A stretch of 64,000 nucleotides of DNA from JAMDEO01 sp963775295 (GTDB taxonomy: Bacteria > Actinomycetota > Thermoleophilia > RBG-16-64-13): contig CAVZIK010000006.1 in the NCBI GenBank assembly GCA_963775295.1, forward strand, positions 248,001-312,000, written 5' to 3'. The notes beneath the pieces are model-generated. The model ran no database searches, was not told the origin of the DNA, and saw only the letters and a list, made by a program, of their open reading frames with translations. Of this stretch, positions 50,891 to 59,302 are shown in pieces (within the stretch, counting starts at the first letter, position 1; each line of letters starts with the position of its first letter). Position numbers and translations under genes: made by a program.

Positions 50891-51751
50891 CTACTTACCC
50901 ATGATCCCTTTAGGCCTTGACAGGAGCAGCGCGATGAAGATCACGTAGTACGCGATCATGGTCCAGGTTGGTTGGAAATAGGTCACGAGGGCGGACATCA
51001 GCCCCAGGATGACCCCACCGATCATGGCTCCCGTGATGCTGCCAAGGCCTCCCAGCACCACGACGATCATGGCGATGACCGTGTATTGAAGCCCCATGGA
51101 TGTCTGAATGGTGAAGAGGGTTGCAATAAGGGTACCGGCGATGCCGGCCATGCCCAGTCCAAATCCGAAACAGATTGCCAGCACCGAGTGGATGTTCACG
51201 CCCATGAGCCCGGCGGTCGTCGGGTCTTGGGCCGAAGCCCTGATTGCCTTACCAAGCCGCGTCCGCGCCAGGAAGAAGAAGAAGGCCACCACAATGACAA
51301 TGACAACCCCCAGAGCCACCAGGCGGTTGAGGGGGATCTGTGCGCTGGTGACTGACGTGTTTAGGAACTGGATAGTCTCGTTCGACGAGCCCCAGATGAT
51401 CCGGGCGATGTTCTGCACGATGTACAACAGCCCGAATGACGCGAGCATAGACTGGCCCTCGAAGATCTCGAGCGTGGGAGCATTGTCCATGAGACGGCGG
51501 AAGAGCGTGGAGTGGAGAATCCACCCGAACGCGAACACCAGCGGAGCGGTGACCACAAGGGACACCAGGGGGTTGAGGTTGACGCTGCCCAGGAGCCAGA
51601 ATGTGACAAACGCGCCGACCATGATGAACTCGCCGTGCGCGACGTTCAGAACACGGCCTACCCCATACTGCAGGCTGAGCCCGACGGAAACGAGCGCGTA
51701 TATGCCTCCGAGGAGCAGACCTGGGATTATGATGTCCGTGAGTATTACCAT
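50891..51751 (-). CDS. livH: branched-chain amino acid-type ABC transporter permease
   Basis: 286 residues with eight or so membrane segments. GLLLGGIYALVSVGLSLQYGVGRVLNVAHGEFIMVGAFVTF and the coupling loop GKAIRASAQDPTTAGLMGVNIHSV are typical of LivH. ATG 51751 is preceded by AAAAGGA. It follows livK after 126 bp that contain a strong hairpin. Confidence 0.93.
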   Translation of the reverse strand: MVILTDIIIPGLLLGGIYALVSVGLSLQYGVGRVLNVAHGEFIMVGAFVTFWLLGSVNLNPLVSLVVTAPLVFAFGWILHSTLFRRLMDNAPTLEIFEGQSMLASFGLLYIVQNIARIIWGSSNETIQFLNTSVTSAQIPLNRLVALGVVIVIVVAFFFFLARTRLGKAIRASAQDPTTAGLMGVNIHSVLAICFGFGLGMAGIAGTLIATLFTIQTSMGLQYTVIAMIVVVLGGLGSITGAMIGGVILGLMSALVTYFQPTWTMIAYYVIFIALLLSRPKGIMGK

Positions 51752-51787
51752 TCAATATCCTTTTGCGAGACCGTCCCTGCAGGAACA

Positions 51788-51829
51788 GATCGCCCCGGGG
51801 GCGCGCATCTCGGCGCGCCCCCGGCGATC
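51788..51829 (-). promoter_or_regulatory. intercistronic hairpin between livK and livHMGF
   Basis: GATCGCC...CGGGGGCGCGC pairs with GCGCGCCCCCGGCGATC through about 17 bp with a two-base bulge and a six-base loop. No T-tract follows, so it is more likely an mRNA-stabilising or partial-termination element that gives the binding protein more expression than the permease genes. Confidence 0.55.
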
Positions 51830-51877
51830 TATTCAGCTCGACTGTAGATCAATACCTACCTGAATCGACATCCGTGA

Positions 51878-53338
51878 CTAGGTGCTGGAAGTGGTAGCGC
51901 CGGCCGTAGTGGTAGGCACTCCCGCGGGAGCGTCAGCCCAGGTGGGTTTCGGATAGATGGGGGCAGCGGTACGCGTGGCACCCGGATCGATGACTTGAGG
52001 AATACCCTTCTGCCACTGACCGATCTGGCCCGCGTAAGACGAGTTATCGAGGATCTGGTCGGAGTCCATGAAGGTGTCGGCGGACATGGTCGTCTTGTAA
52101 TGCGCCTTGCGCATGACTTCGGCGATCGCGTCCTGATTCAAGGTTCCGGCCTCTGTTATAGCCTGCTGGAAGAATTCAAGCTCGGCCCTGTAGATCAGCG
52201 GACCCCAGAAGTCGACATTCGGAGCGCCCACGAAGGCGACGAGTTTCTGGTAGTAGGCGTCGACCTCGGGGTTCATCTGCGGGGTCCACGCGCCTTCGAA
52301 CATCATGCCGTCGAGCGCACCCTTGAAGCCGTCGTAGAACACCTGGGTGGACCCGCCTGGGCCGCACAGGAATCCCTTGGGGTTGTAGCCGAGCTGCGCG
52401 CATGTCCCCAAGGTCAGGGCGCCCTCGGGCGGATACTGGAACGAGCACATGATGTCCGGGTTCTCTCCCTGGATCTTCTTGACGATACTCGACACGTCCT
52501 TGATTCCCGGCGGAACGGCGGTGTTGCTCAGGATCTTGATGTTCTTGCCGCCGAAGAATATCGCGGCCTGCGCCTGGTACTCGATACCGTGCAGGTCGTC
52601 GATGTACATGACCGAAGCCGTCTTGGCACCCAGTTCCTCAAGTATGTCCGCGAACACGGGCATCTGGTTGTGATCGGAGTAGTTCAAGAACTGGAAGAAG
52701 TACGGCAGCTTGCCGGACTGCATTTCTTTTTCAAGGGTGGTCGCGCCGCCCTCCGCGCTCATCAGGATGTACTTGTGCGCGTTCGCGACTCCGGCGGCTG
52801 CAAACAGGAACGCAGTGCTGCACGGGGCAAGAACGAAATCGACCTTGTCCTGCTCCATGAGCTTTGTAAGGAGGCGCATACTGGTATCGAGCACGCTCTG
52901 GTCGTCGTAGATCTTCAACTCGATGGGCAGCTTCTTACCAGCCACGTCGAGGCCACCGGCGTCATTAACATCTTTGACCCACAGCTTGTAGGCTGGGCCG
53001 AAGTGAGCTTGCTCGAAGAATGCGTTCACCCCGGAAATCGGCCGCGCCGCCCCGATGGTGATCTTGTCCTGAGTCGGCGGCGTCTGCCCAGCCGACACGG
53101 TGGTGGTAGCGCCCCCGCCAGCCGTGGTAGGCGTTCCACCTGCCGTGGTCGTAACCCCGGCCGTGGTGGTGGTGGTGCCCCCGCCGCAGGCGCTCAGCAG
53201 GCCGCCCAGGCCGCCGCCGACACCGACAACTGCGCCGGCGAGTCCGGCATATTTTAGGAAATCGCGCCGACTTAGCGCTTTACCCTGGAGCAAGCCCTCG
53301 TCTGTCGTTTCCGGACGTTCTTCTTCATCGCTTCTCAT
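51878..53338 (-). CDS. livK: Tat-exported LivK-type substrate-binding lipoprotein
   Basis: 486 residues; ATG 53338 after GGGAGGG. Tat motif LSRRDFLKYAG, hydrophobic Gly-rich stretch, lipobox LLSACG, a Thr/Gly/Ala-rich linker to about residue 90, then the type-I binding fold starting DKITIGAARPISGVNAFFEQAHFGPAYKLWVKDVNDAGGLDVAGKKLPIELKIYDDQS. The C-terminus has a second Pro/Thr/Ala-rich tail. It lies directly downstream of two UroD-type methyltransferase genes on the same strand, so the ligand may be their substrate. Its start resembles the orphan lipoprotein at 20392-21831 (shared Tat/lipobox/linker design). Confidence 0.9.
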   Translation of the reverse strand: MRSDEEERPETTDEGLLQGKALSRRDFLKYAGLAGAVVGVGGGLGGLLSACGGGTTTTTAGVTTTAGGTPTTAGGGATTTVSAGQTPPTQDKITIGAARPISGVNAFFEQAHFGPAYKLWVKDVNDAGGLDVAGKKLPIELKIYDDQSVLDTSMRLLTKLMEQDKVDFVLAPCSTAFLFAAAGVANAHKYILMSAEGGATTLEKEMQSGKLPYFFQFLNYSDHNQMPVFADILEELGAKTASVMYIDDLHGIEYQAQAAIFFGGKNIKILSNTAVPPGIKDVSSIVKKIQGENPDIMCSFQYPPEGALTLGTCAQLGYNPKGFLCGPGGSTQVFYDGFKGALDGMMFEGAWTPQMNPEVDAYYQKLVAFVGAPNVDFWGPLIYRAELEFFQQAITEAGTLNQDAIAEVMRKAHYKTTMSADTFMDSDQILDNSSYAGQIGQWQKGIPQVIDPGATRTAAPIYPKPTWADAPAGVPTTTAGATTSST

Positions 53339-53460
53339 AGTCTAGCCCTCCCTGATCGTAGCCTTTCCTGAACACGTCGCGTCCCAACTCTCTCCCCAAC
53401 CAGACACCTCGGTGATCCCAGCCACCTCCTGTAACGCTCGAAATGGTCCTCCCTCCTGGA

Positions 53461-54795
53461 TCAGTACCGGCCATATTCCTTGGCCGTTTCGATCATCGCG
53501 CGCAGGTTTGCTTCGCTGCCCGCGTCGGCCACCGCGCCTGTGTCTAGAATGAAACCGCCGCCCTCACCGGCTGTGTCTATGAGGGTACGGCAGTACTCTG
53601 CAGTCTCCTCCGGCGTGCCCGCGTACATCAACGACAAGGGCACGTTGCCCTGAATGCACGCCACCCTTCCCACGGTCTCCTTGGCCCGAGCCATGTCCGT
53701 TTGATCGAATAACCACACGGTTTTGCCCTTGGGCAGATCCATAATGGCCTCGAGCCGGGTGTTGTAGCGCCCCTCGGCAAACAGGAACGGGATGCAGCCC
53801 TCATCGATGAGACCCATGATGACGGCCCGCAAAGTCGGCCAGTAGAACGTCTCGAACTGCTGGTCGCTCATAAAGGCGTCGGCGCCTTTGTGCAAGGGCA
53901 TGAAGATGACAGGTGTGCCGAGCGTCCCGGGACGCTTGAGCGCCCAGTTGATGGCAACCGGCACCAGACGTTCGCAGGCGGCGATGACCTTGTCGGGAGT
54001 CCGGAACATGTCCATGATGACTCCCTTCGTACCCCGCAGAGTGTCCCCGAGGATATCAAAGGGGGCCTTCGACCCACCGGCGAAATAGCCGGGAAAGCCC
54101 GCACCCATTAACTCGCCCACCATCCCGAACATGCTCTGAGCCCAAGCCCCGGCCGAACGCGAAGCGGCTGCCAGACGTTCCATGCCCTCCGTCATCTCGG
54201 GCGTGCCCCAGCCTCCGAGATGGAAGGACGAAAAGGGCATCTCCACGAAGTCGCAGAACGAGGAGAGGTTGGCGAAGCCTGCGAAAGCCCCTACCGTGCG
54301 CGGCAGGTATACACGGAGCAGGTAGTCGGTGGGGTCGGCGATGAGGTGATCGTATTCCTCCGCCAGCATCCATTCCTTCTCGTTATATTGGAAGCTTGCC
54401 TCCTTGGCCACACCATGCCCCGGCCAGGAATACGACTTGTAATCCACTTCCTCCAACATCTGAGAGGAAACGGATGCGAAGAGCGGGCTGACGATAGCGT
54501 CAAGTTGAAACTCCAGGTTGAAGGCCTTCCACACCTGGGCCGCACGAGCGGGATCGGACATTGCATCGTAGGGTGTGAGCCCACCCCAGTGTCCGGCCCA
54601 GAAGCCGCCGACGAGGTTCACAGGCACCCGGTCCGGTTTCTCCAAGTTGATGGCGGCCATGATGCGGTCCACGCGTGCCCTATATTGGGCTTCCGCTTCA
54701 GGGCTGGCGAACTCCATGCCAGGATTGCGCCACAGGTCGACACGCTGTGCGCGCTTCTCTTCGGCCGTCATGTTCTTCCAAGCGATTTCTGGCAT
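53461..54795 (-). CDS. UroD-superfamily (MtaA/methyltransferase-like) protein 1
   Basis: 444 residues; TIM-barrel family of uroporphyrinogen decarboxylase and the cobalamin-dependent methyltransferases MtaA, CmuA and aryl-O-demethylases. Family landmarks: INLEKPDRVPVNLVGGFW (49-66), PVIFMPLHKGADAFM (295-309), ACIQGNVPLSLMYAGTPEETAEYC (379-402) and GFILDTGAV. The zinc site of MtaA is His-X-Cys plus a later Cys; here His302 remains but the two Cys positions are Gly304 and Ala421. The context of corrinoid proteins and an importer argues for methyl transfer rather than haem synthesis, but the metal chemistry must differ from MtaA. Paralogue of the next gene. Confidence 0.85.
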   Translation of the reverse strand: MPEIAWKNMTAEEKRAQRVDLWRNPGMEFASPEAEAQYRARVDRIMAAINLEKPDRVPVNLVGGFWAGHWGGLTPYDAMSDPARAAQVWKAFNLEFQLDAIVSPLFASVSSQMLEEVDYKSYSWPGHGVAKEASFQYNEKEWMLAEEYDHLIADPTDYLLRVYLPRTVGAFAGFANLSSFCDFVEMPFSSFHLGGWGTPEMTEGMERLAAASRSAGAWAQSMFGMVGELMGAGFPGYFAGGSKAPFDILGDTLRGTKGVIMDMFRTPDKVIAACERLVPVAINWALKRPGTLGTPVIFMPLHKGADAFMSDQQFETFYWPTLRAVIMGLIDEGCIPFLFAEGRYNTRLEAIMDLPKGKTVWLFDQTDMARAKETVGRVACIQGNVPLSLMYAGTPEETAEYCRTLIDTAGEGGGFILDTGAVADAGSEANLRAMIETAKEYGRY

Positions 54796-54848
54796 TGCCG
54801 CTTCCCCCCAACGTTCATATTGCTGCGCACAATTCGCAACTACCCAAA

Positions 54849-56192
54849 CTACGTGGCTAAGTACTCTTTCGCCGCTCGAATCATGGCAAGAACGTTCTCA
54901 TCCCGAGCTTCGTCCACCACTGCACCGACATCCAGGATGAATCCCCCACCGGGGCTCACGGCCTGGATGAGATCCTGACAGTAGGCGGTCACTTGCTCCG
55001 GCGTGCCCAATTGCAGCAGAGAGAGCGGCACGTTGCCCTGAATGCAGGCCACGCCTCCAAGGATCTCTTTCGCCCGGCGCATATCGGTGTGATCGAAGTG
55101 CCAGAGCGTCCTGCCAGCGGGCACGTCGCGGATGCTCTCCAGCCGGGAGTTGTAGGCGCCTTCGGCGAACAGGTAGGGGACGAACCCATCCTCGACAAGG
55201 CCCAGAATGACCTTGCGCAGGCTCGGCCAGTAGAACCGCTCGAACTGCTCCACGTTCATGAAGCCGTCCGCACCCTTGTGCAGGGGGATGAAGACCAATG
55301 GACCCGTCTGCAAAGTAGCGCGCCGAGTGATCCACTTGACCAGAATGGGTGCCAGTCTGTCGCAAGCCTCGATCAGAGCGTCCGGCTGCCGGAACATGTC
55401 CATCAAGACCCCGCGTGTGCCGCGTAAGGTATCACCAATGAAATCGAACGGGGCCAGAGACATGCTCCCGATCGGGCCGGGCAGCCCTTCGGAAATCAAC
55501 TGGCCGAGCAATGGGTAGAAGACGGAGCCCCACTCCATGCACTCGCGTCCAGCGGCTGCAATCTTTTCGAGACTGGCCTGCACCTCCGGAGCCGCCCAGC
55601 GCATCAAGTAGGGCGGTCCAGCCACTATCTCGACCATATCCAGGGGCGAAACCAAATCGGCAAACCCTTGGAGCCCGGCCACGGTACGCGGCAAGTAGAC
55701 GTGGAGAAGAAAGTCCGTGGGATCGTCGATGAGCAGGTGATACTCATCTTCCCGCATCCACTCTTTCTCGTTGTACTGGAAGCCCGCGGTTTTCGCCACG
55801 CCGTGCCCGGGCCAACTGAGAACCCTGACGTCTAGGATCTCAAATGCCCGAGCCGGGATGGCCGCGAAGATTGGGGCCATGAGCGCGTCAGGCTGAAGGT
55901 CTCGGTTGCACGAAAGCCAGGCCTCCGCCGCCCTAGGATAGTCGTGCATGAGGTCGAAAGGAGTGAGACCTCTGCTGGTACCAGGGTACAGTCCGGTGAG
56001 AGCACAGACCGGAACCCTATCGGGAACACCCTCGAGAAGAACTGCCGTTTTCAAGCGCCGCGCTCGAGCCTGATACGCCGCTTGGGCCTCAGGCCCAACG
56101 AACTCCAGCCCAGGCTCCAGAAAGGCAGCCCAGCGGCGCTGGAGTCTCTCTTCGGATAAAAGTTCGGACCACGAATCTTCGGCTGAACGCAT
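54849..56192 (-). CDS. UroD-superfamily (MtaA/methyltransferase-like) protein 2
   Basis: Start ATG 56192 (MRSAEDSWSELLSEERLQ, 447 residues) with a G-rich site; the frame stays open to 56291 but that part lacks family sequence. Same conserved blocks as protein 1: GVPDRVPVCALTGLYPG, VLSWPGHGVAKTAGFQYNEKEWM, PLVFIPLHKGADGFMNVEQFERFYWPSLR, LFAEGAYNSRLESI, FDHTDMRRAKEI, ACIQGNVPLSLLQLGTPEQV. The duplication kept His-Lys-Gly in place of His-X-Cys. First gene of the operon with protein 1 and livKHMGF, about 200 nt downstream of the predicted start point of the LysR element C promoter. Confidence 0.85.
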   Translation of the reverse strand: MRSAEDSWSELLSEERLQRRWAAFLEPGLEFVGPEAQAAYQARARRLKTAVLLEGVPDRVPVCALTGLYPGTSRGLTPFDLMHDYPRAAEAWLSCNRDLQPDALMAPIFAAIPARAFEILDVRVLSWPGHGVAKTAGFQYNEKEWMREDEYHLLIDDPTDFLLHVYLPRTVAGLQGFADLVSPLDMVEIVAGPPYLMRWAAPEVQASLEKIAAAGRECMEWGSVFYPLLGQLISEGLPGPIGSMSLAPFDFIGDTLRGTRGVLMDMFRQPDALIEACDRLAPILVKWITRRATLQTGPLVFIPLHKGADGFMNVEQFERFYWPSLRKVILGLVEDGFVPYLFAEGAYNSRLESIRDVPAGRTLWHFDHTDMRRAKEILGGVACIQGNVPLSLLQLGTPEQVTAYCQDLIQAVSPGGGFILDVGAVVDEARDENVLAMIRAAKEYLAT

Positions 56193-56397
56193 CCCCACCC
56201 CTGTTGACGCACACTGCAGCCAATCTGGATTCACACTTGCTTCGATCTCTCCGCCCCATCCCCAAGATAGTCCGCGGTCGACCGGTCCCATCGCGATCTT
56301 AGCTTACGCCATCCACACCCTCGTGCTCTTGAGCCTCCGCCCTTCGTCGAGCAGCGGAACGCCCGGCTGCGTTCTCTTCCAGCAACCGACGATCTTC

Positions 56398-56467
56398 ATC
56401 ATAGACCCGGCGCTCTGCACAAGGCTCCTTCATAGACCAACTTTTCATGGGTCGCCCGAGCTATTAC
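56398..56467 (-). promoter_or_regulatory. LysR element C plus -10 of the methyltransferase/importer operon
   Basis: The 29-bp element at 56439-56467 (plus-strand text begins AACTTTTCATGGGTCGCC) matches element B at 25 of 29 positions, although 18 kb away. On the coding strand it is followed after 35 nt by TATGAT (56403-56398). The orientation relative to the target gene is the same as for A and B. It accounts for most of the interest in the 343-bp gap 56193-56535; the leader of about 200 nt has no other clear motif. Confidence 0.75.
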
Positions 56468-56535
56468 CGAGCTGCATGACTTAGACCTCGACCCGCCACG
56501 GAGCCTCAATCGCCCGCGCCGGGTCTCTGCCATCT

Positions 56536-57168
56536 CTAGACCCCCACCGCTTCTTTGGCGAAAGCCACAGCAGCCATGGCGTCATCGCCATAGGCATCGG
56601 CTCCGGTGTACTTGCGCACGGTGTCGTCCATCTGCCCGCCACCGATGATGACCTTCATGCCCTGCCGGAGTCCGGCGGCTTCCACCTGCTCGATGGTGGA
56701 CTTCATGGAGTCAAAGGCCACAGAGAGGAATCCGGAGAGGGCAAGGACCTGGGGAGAGTTGTCTTTGACCGCTTGGACGAAGGCTTCTTCGGGTTGGTCG
56801 ATACCGAGATCGATCACGTTAAACCCGTTGACCTCGAGCATGAACCCGACGATGTCTTTGCCGATGTCGTGGATGTCGCCTCGTACGGTGCCAAGGACCA
56901 CGGTGCCCAGCTTCTTGGTCTGGTCTTGCTTGGCGGCGAGCCTGGGTTTTAGGATCTCGCCGATCTTTCTCAGCATCTCCCCGCTCATGATGAGCTCGGG
57001 CAGGAAGTAACTGCCTTCCTGGTAGCGTTCGCCCACCACCTGCATGGCTTCTGAAGAGAGATCAAGGATGTGGGCGGGGTCTTCTCCCTTTTCCAGCATC
57101 TCATCCACGATGCGCAGGGCATCGGTCTCTTTCATATTGGCCATGGCTTCTACTAGTTCATGGGCCAC
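56536..57168 (-). CDS. corrinoid (B12-binding) methyl-carrier protein 1
   Basis: GTG 57168 (VAHELVEAMANMKETDAL) with AGAGGAG five bases upstream; 210 residues. The N-terminal four-helix cap (residues 1-75, GERYQEGSYFLPELIMSGEML) precedes the Rossmann B12 domain with D98-I-H100-D-I-G103, whose His replaces the lower cobalamin ligand, then LALSGFLSVAFDSMKSTIEQV and IIGGGQMDD. It is the MtaC/MtbC/MtvC type that carries methyl groups between two methyltransferases. It stands upstream of the two UroD-type genes and has its own promoter. Confidence 0.93.
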   Translation of the reverse strand: MAHELVEAMANMKETDALRIVDEMLEKGEDPAHILDLSSEAMQVVGERYQEGSYFLPELIMSGEMLRKIGEILKPRLAAKQDQTKKLGTVVLGTVRGDIHDIGKDIVGFMLEVNGFNVIDLGIDQPEEAFVQAVKDNSPQVLALSGFLSVAFDSMKSTIEQVEAAGLRQGMKVIIGGGQMDDTVRKYTGADAYGDDAMAAVAFAKEAVGV

Positions 57169-57271
57169 AGGAACTCCTCTCGTCCACAAAGCCGGTCCGA
57201 AGCACATCAGGTGAGTGCCGGTGGTGCTCTGCCCGTAATGAGCGATCCCTCAATAGCACCATCGGCCTCAG

Positions 57272-57300
57272 ACTATACAAGACCCGCAGCGCCTTCGCAA
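57272..57300 (-). promoter_or_regulatory. promoter of corrinoid protein gene 1
   Basis: On the minus strand TTGCGA (57300-57295), 17 bp, TATAGT (57277-57272). The leader to GTG 57168 would be about 100 nt. The remainder of the 353-bp gap 57169-57521 is AT-rich around 57303-57325 but I see no certain operator. Confidence 0.55.
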
Positions 57301-57521
57301 GCAACCTATATAGATGATATGGTAATGCCGTTGGTGCAAGATGGCTAGCTAACTTCAAAAGTCTTGTGACGCTTGGCGAACGATGTCCCAGAACCCTTCG
57401 ACTGCCTCGGTGGTGAATTGACTTGGCGCGACTACAACGTCCGGTGCTCGCCGCAAAGCGCAGATATCGCCCATGCTCGCGTTTTGGTCGAAAGGCAGGC
57501 TAGCTTGTTGTCGTCGCCCAA

Positions 57522-58307
57522 GTGAGACCGGCCAGAGTGGATGCCCAGGCGAAGGAGCGCGACGCGCCGGACGCCTCACGGCGGTTGAAGGTCCAGGAAG
57601 AAAAGCTTCCCGCGTATCTTCACATCGCCAATACCCTTTCCAGCCGCATCGTTTCCGGCGTGTACCCCAGCGGCAGCCGCCTTCCGTCAGGGAGACAGCT
57701 CTGCGAAGAGTTCGGCGTGAGCCCGATGACAGTACGGCGAGCGCTCACTATGCTCGAGAACCAGGGCGTCGTCTCCGGTGAGAAAGGACGGGGAACGTAC
57801 GCTCATTCACAGCACCTGGGCGACTCCGTCTTCAGGCTTGACTCGCTCACCGGAGATTGGCTGGACGATTCTGCCGAGATCCGGCTGCTCTCGGCCTCGA
57901 TGACCAAGGCCGACGAGGAGGTGGCTACCAAACTCAGGGTTGAGGTCGGTCAGCGCGTGATCTACCTACGTCGACTCGTGCTCTACAGCGGGAGCCCCGC
58001 GATGTATCACACCGAATACATCATCTACGACCCGCGCCGCCCTCTAGTGGAATCTCAGCTGCAACTCACCTCGCTGCACGCCTTCCTCGACTCGGGGCGC
58101 GCTCAGAGATTCCCCCGTGGTGAGTTGACCTTGACTGCGATGAGTTTGGACGCGGAGAGCGCTGAAGTGCTCGGCGAGACGGAGGGAGCCCTTGCACTTC
58201 GGCTCGAGCACATATTCGAGGAGGCCGATCGTGCTCCGGTCAGTTGGGGTTGGTTCCTGCTGCGGGCCGAGCTGTTCCGGCTCCGAGCACGGCTGGGACC
58301 CGAGTAG
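57522..58307 (+). CDS. GntR/HutC-family regulator (UTRA domain)
   Basis: 261 residues from GTG 57522, which has no clear ribosome site; the first 25 residues are not conserved and the true start could be later. The winged helix is LPAYLHIANTLSSRIVSGVYPSGSRLPSGRQLCEEFGVSPMTVRRALTMLENQGVVSGEKGRGTYA (about 29-94). The UTRA effector domain follows (VIYLRRLVLYSGSPAMYHTEYIIYDPRRPLVESQLQ; LRLEHIFEEADRAPVSWGWFLLRAELFRLRARLGPE). It is co-transcribed with corrinoid protein 2 and divergent from corrinoid protein 1, so it probably controls both. Confidence 0.9.
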   Translation: MRPARVDAQAKERDAPDASRRLKVQEEKLPAYLHIANTLSSRIVSGVYPSGSRLPSGRQLCEEFGVSPMTVRRALTMLENQGVVSGEKGRGTYAHSQHLGDSVFRLDSLTGDWLDDSAEIRLLSASMTKADEEVATKLRVEVGQRVIYLRRLVLYSGSPAMYHTEYIIYDPRRPLVESQLQLTSLHAFLDSGRAQRFPRGELTLTAMSLDAESAEVLGETEGALALRLEHIFEEADRAPVSWGWFLLRAELFRLRARLGPE

Positions 58308-58330
58308 GACGAGCTGGGAGGGAACGACCG

Positions 58331-58987
58331 ATGGCGACGCTTGAAGCGCTACGGATGGCACTAATAGAATTGGATGAAGATCGTACCCTTGAGTTGACAC
58401 GCGATTTACTCGCCCGAAACGGACCGACCCCGCTTTCCATCCTGGCCACCTGCCAGCAGGCGCTAACGGTGGTCGGGGAGCGGTACGAACGCCAAGAGTA
58501 TTACATCTCCGGACTCATCATGGCGGGTGAGCTTTTTAAAGAAGTGCTGGAACTGGTCGAGTTCCCCGCACCGCAGACGCCCGGCGACGAATCTGCTGGA
58601 ACGGTCGTCTTGGGAACCGTGGCCAAAGACATCCACGACATCGGCAAAAACCTCTTCGGCACCTCGCTCATCGGGTTCGGATTCAAGGTCATCGACTTGG
58701 GGGTCGACGTCACTCCTGAGAGGTTCCTGGAGGAAGTCCAGCGGTCGCATCCGGACGTTGTGTGCCTCTCGGGCTTGATCATGGTCGCTTTCGAGAGCAT
58801 GAAGAGAACGGTGGAACTCATTCGGGCCGGTGAGGCAGAACTCGGATATCGTCCGCCGATCGTCCTGGGGGGCTCTGTGATCGACGGCAGGGTCTGCGAA
58901 TACTGCGGTGCCGATTCGTGGAGCACGGACGCCATGGAAGGGGTGCGAATCTGCCAAAGCCTCGCGCCTGCCGGCCGCCGCGGGTAG
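58331..58987 (+). CDS. corrinoid (B12-binding) methyl-carrier protein 2
   Basis: ATG 58331 with GGGAGGG upstream; 218 residues, 23 bp after the regulator. Cap domain RYERQEYYISGLIMAGELFKEVLEL, then D100-I-H102-D-I-G105 and LSGLIMVAFESMKRTVELI, IVLGGSVIDGRVCEYCGADSW. A paralogue of corrinoid protein 1 on the other side of the regulator. No methyltransferase gene is immediately next to it; it may share the UroD-type enzymes. Confidence 0.93.
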   Translation: MATLEALRMALIELDEDRTLELTRDLLARNGPTPLSILATCQQALTVVGERYERQEYYISGLIMAGELFKEVLELVEFPAPQTPGDESAGTVVLGTVAKDIHDIGKNLFGTSLIGFGFKVIDLGVDVTPERFLEEVQRSHPDVVCLSGLIMVAFESMKRTVELIRAGEAELGYRPPIVLGGSVIDGRVCEYCGADSWSTDAMEGVRICQSLAPAGRRG

Positions 58988-59302
58988 AGAACCTGCCGAT
59001 CTTAAATGTGACCGTTGACTGCGAAAGTGGCAGCCGAAAGATCCCATCAATATTGTAGGCCACGTGTACGGCCGCCACGACACGTCCGAGCCGCTGAGGG
59101 GGCTAGGACCGAGATCTGGCGGGCCGACGCCGAGGCACCCCGAAGCCAACGACCCAACTGCGCCCCAGAACGACATGCTCGCCGAATCGCTTCCCCAGGC
59201 GAACTTCGTGACGTTGTCCAGTGCAATGGCATCCGGACGGCGACCTTCGACTCTTATCTGGCTGTGGGCTGACCGAGCCCGAGTCGAGCGTCGCTCGACG
59301 GC
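58988..59302. other. intergenic region with two hairpins
   Basis: 315 bp without a convincing gene. Its right end has GGGCT/AGCCC (59266-59280) and the 17-bp near-palindrome GTCGAGCG-T-CGCTCGAC (59283-59299), which begins 3 bp after the stop of the minus-strand ABM gene and probably ends its transcript. I looked for cobalamin-riboswitch boxes and found none. Confidence 0.45.

Noticed and set aside
58988..59302. Possible cobalamin riboswitch near the corrinoid genes
   Set aside because: No B12-box or conserved stem sequence was seen, and the neighbouring genes point away from or end at this region.
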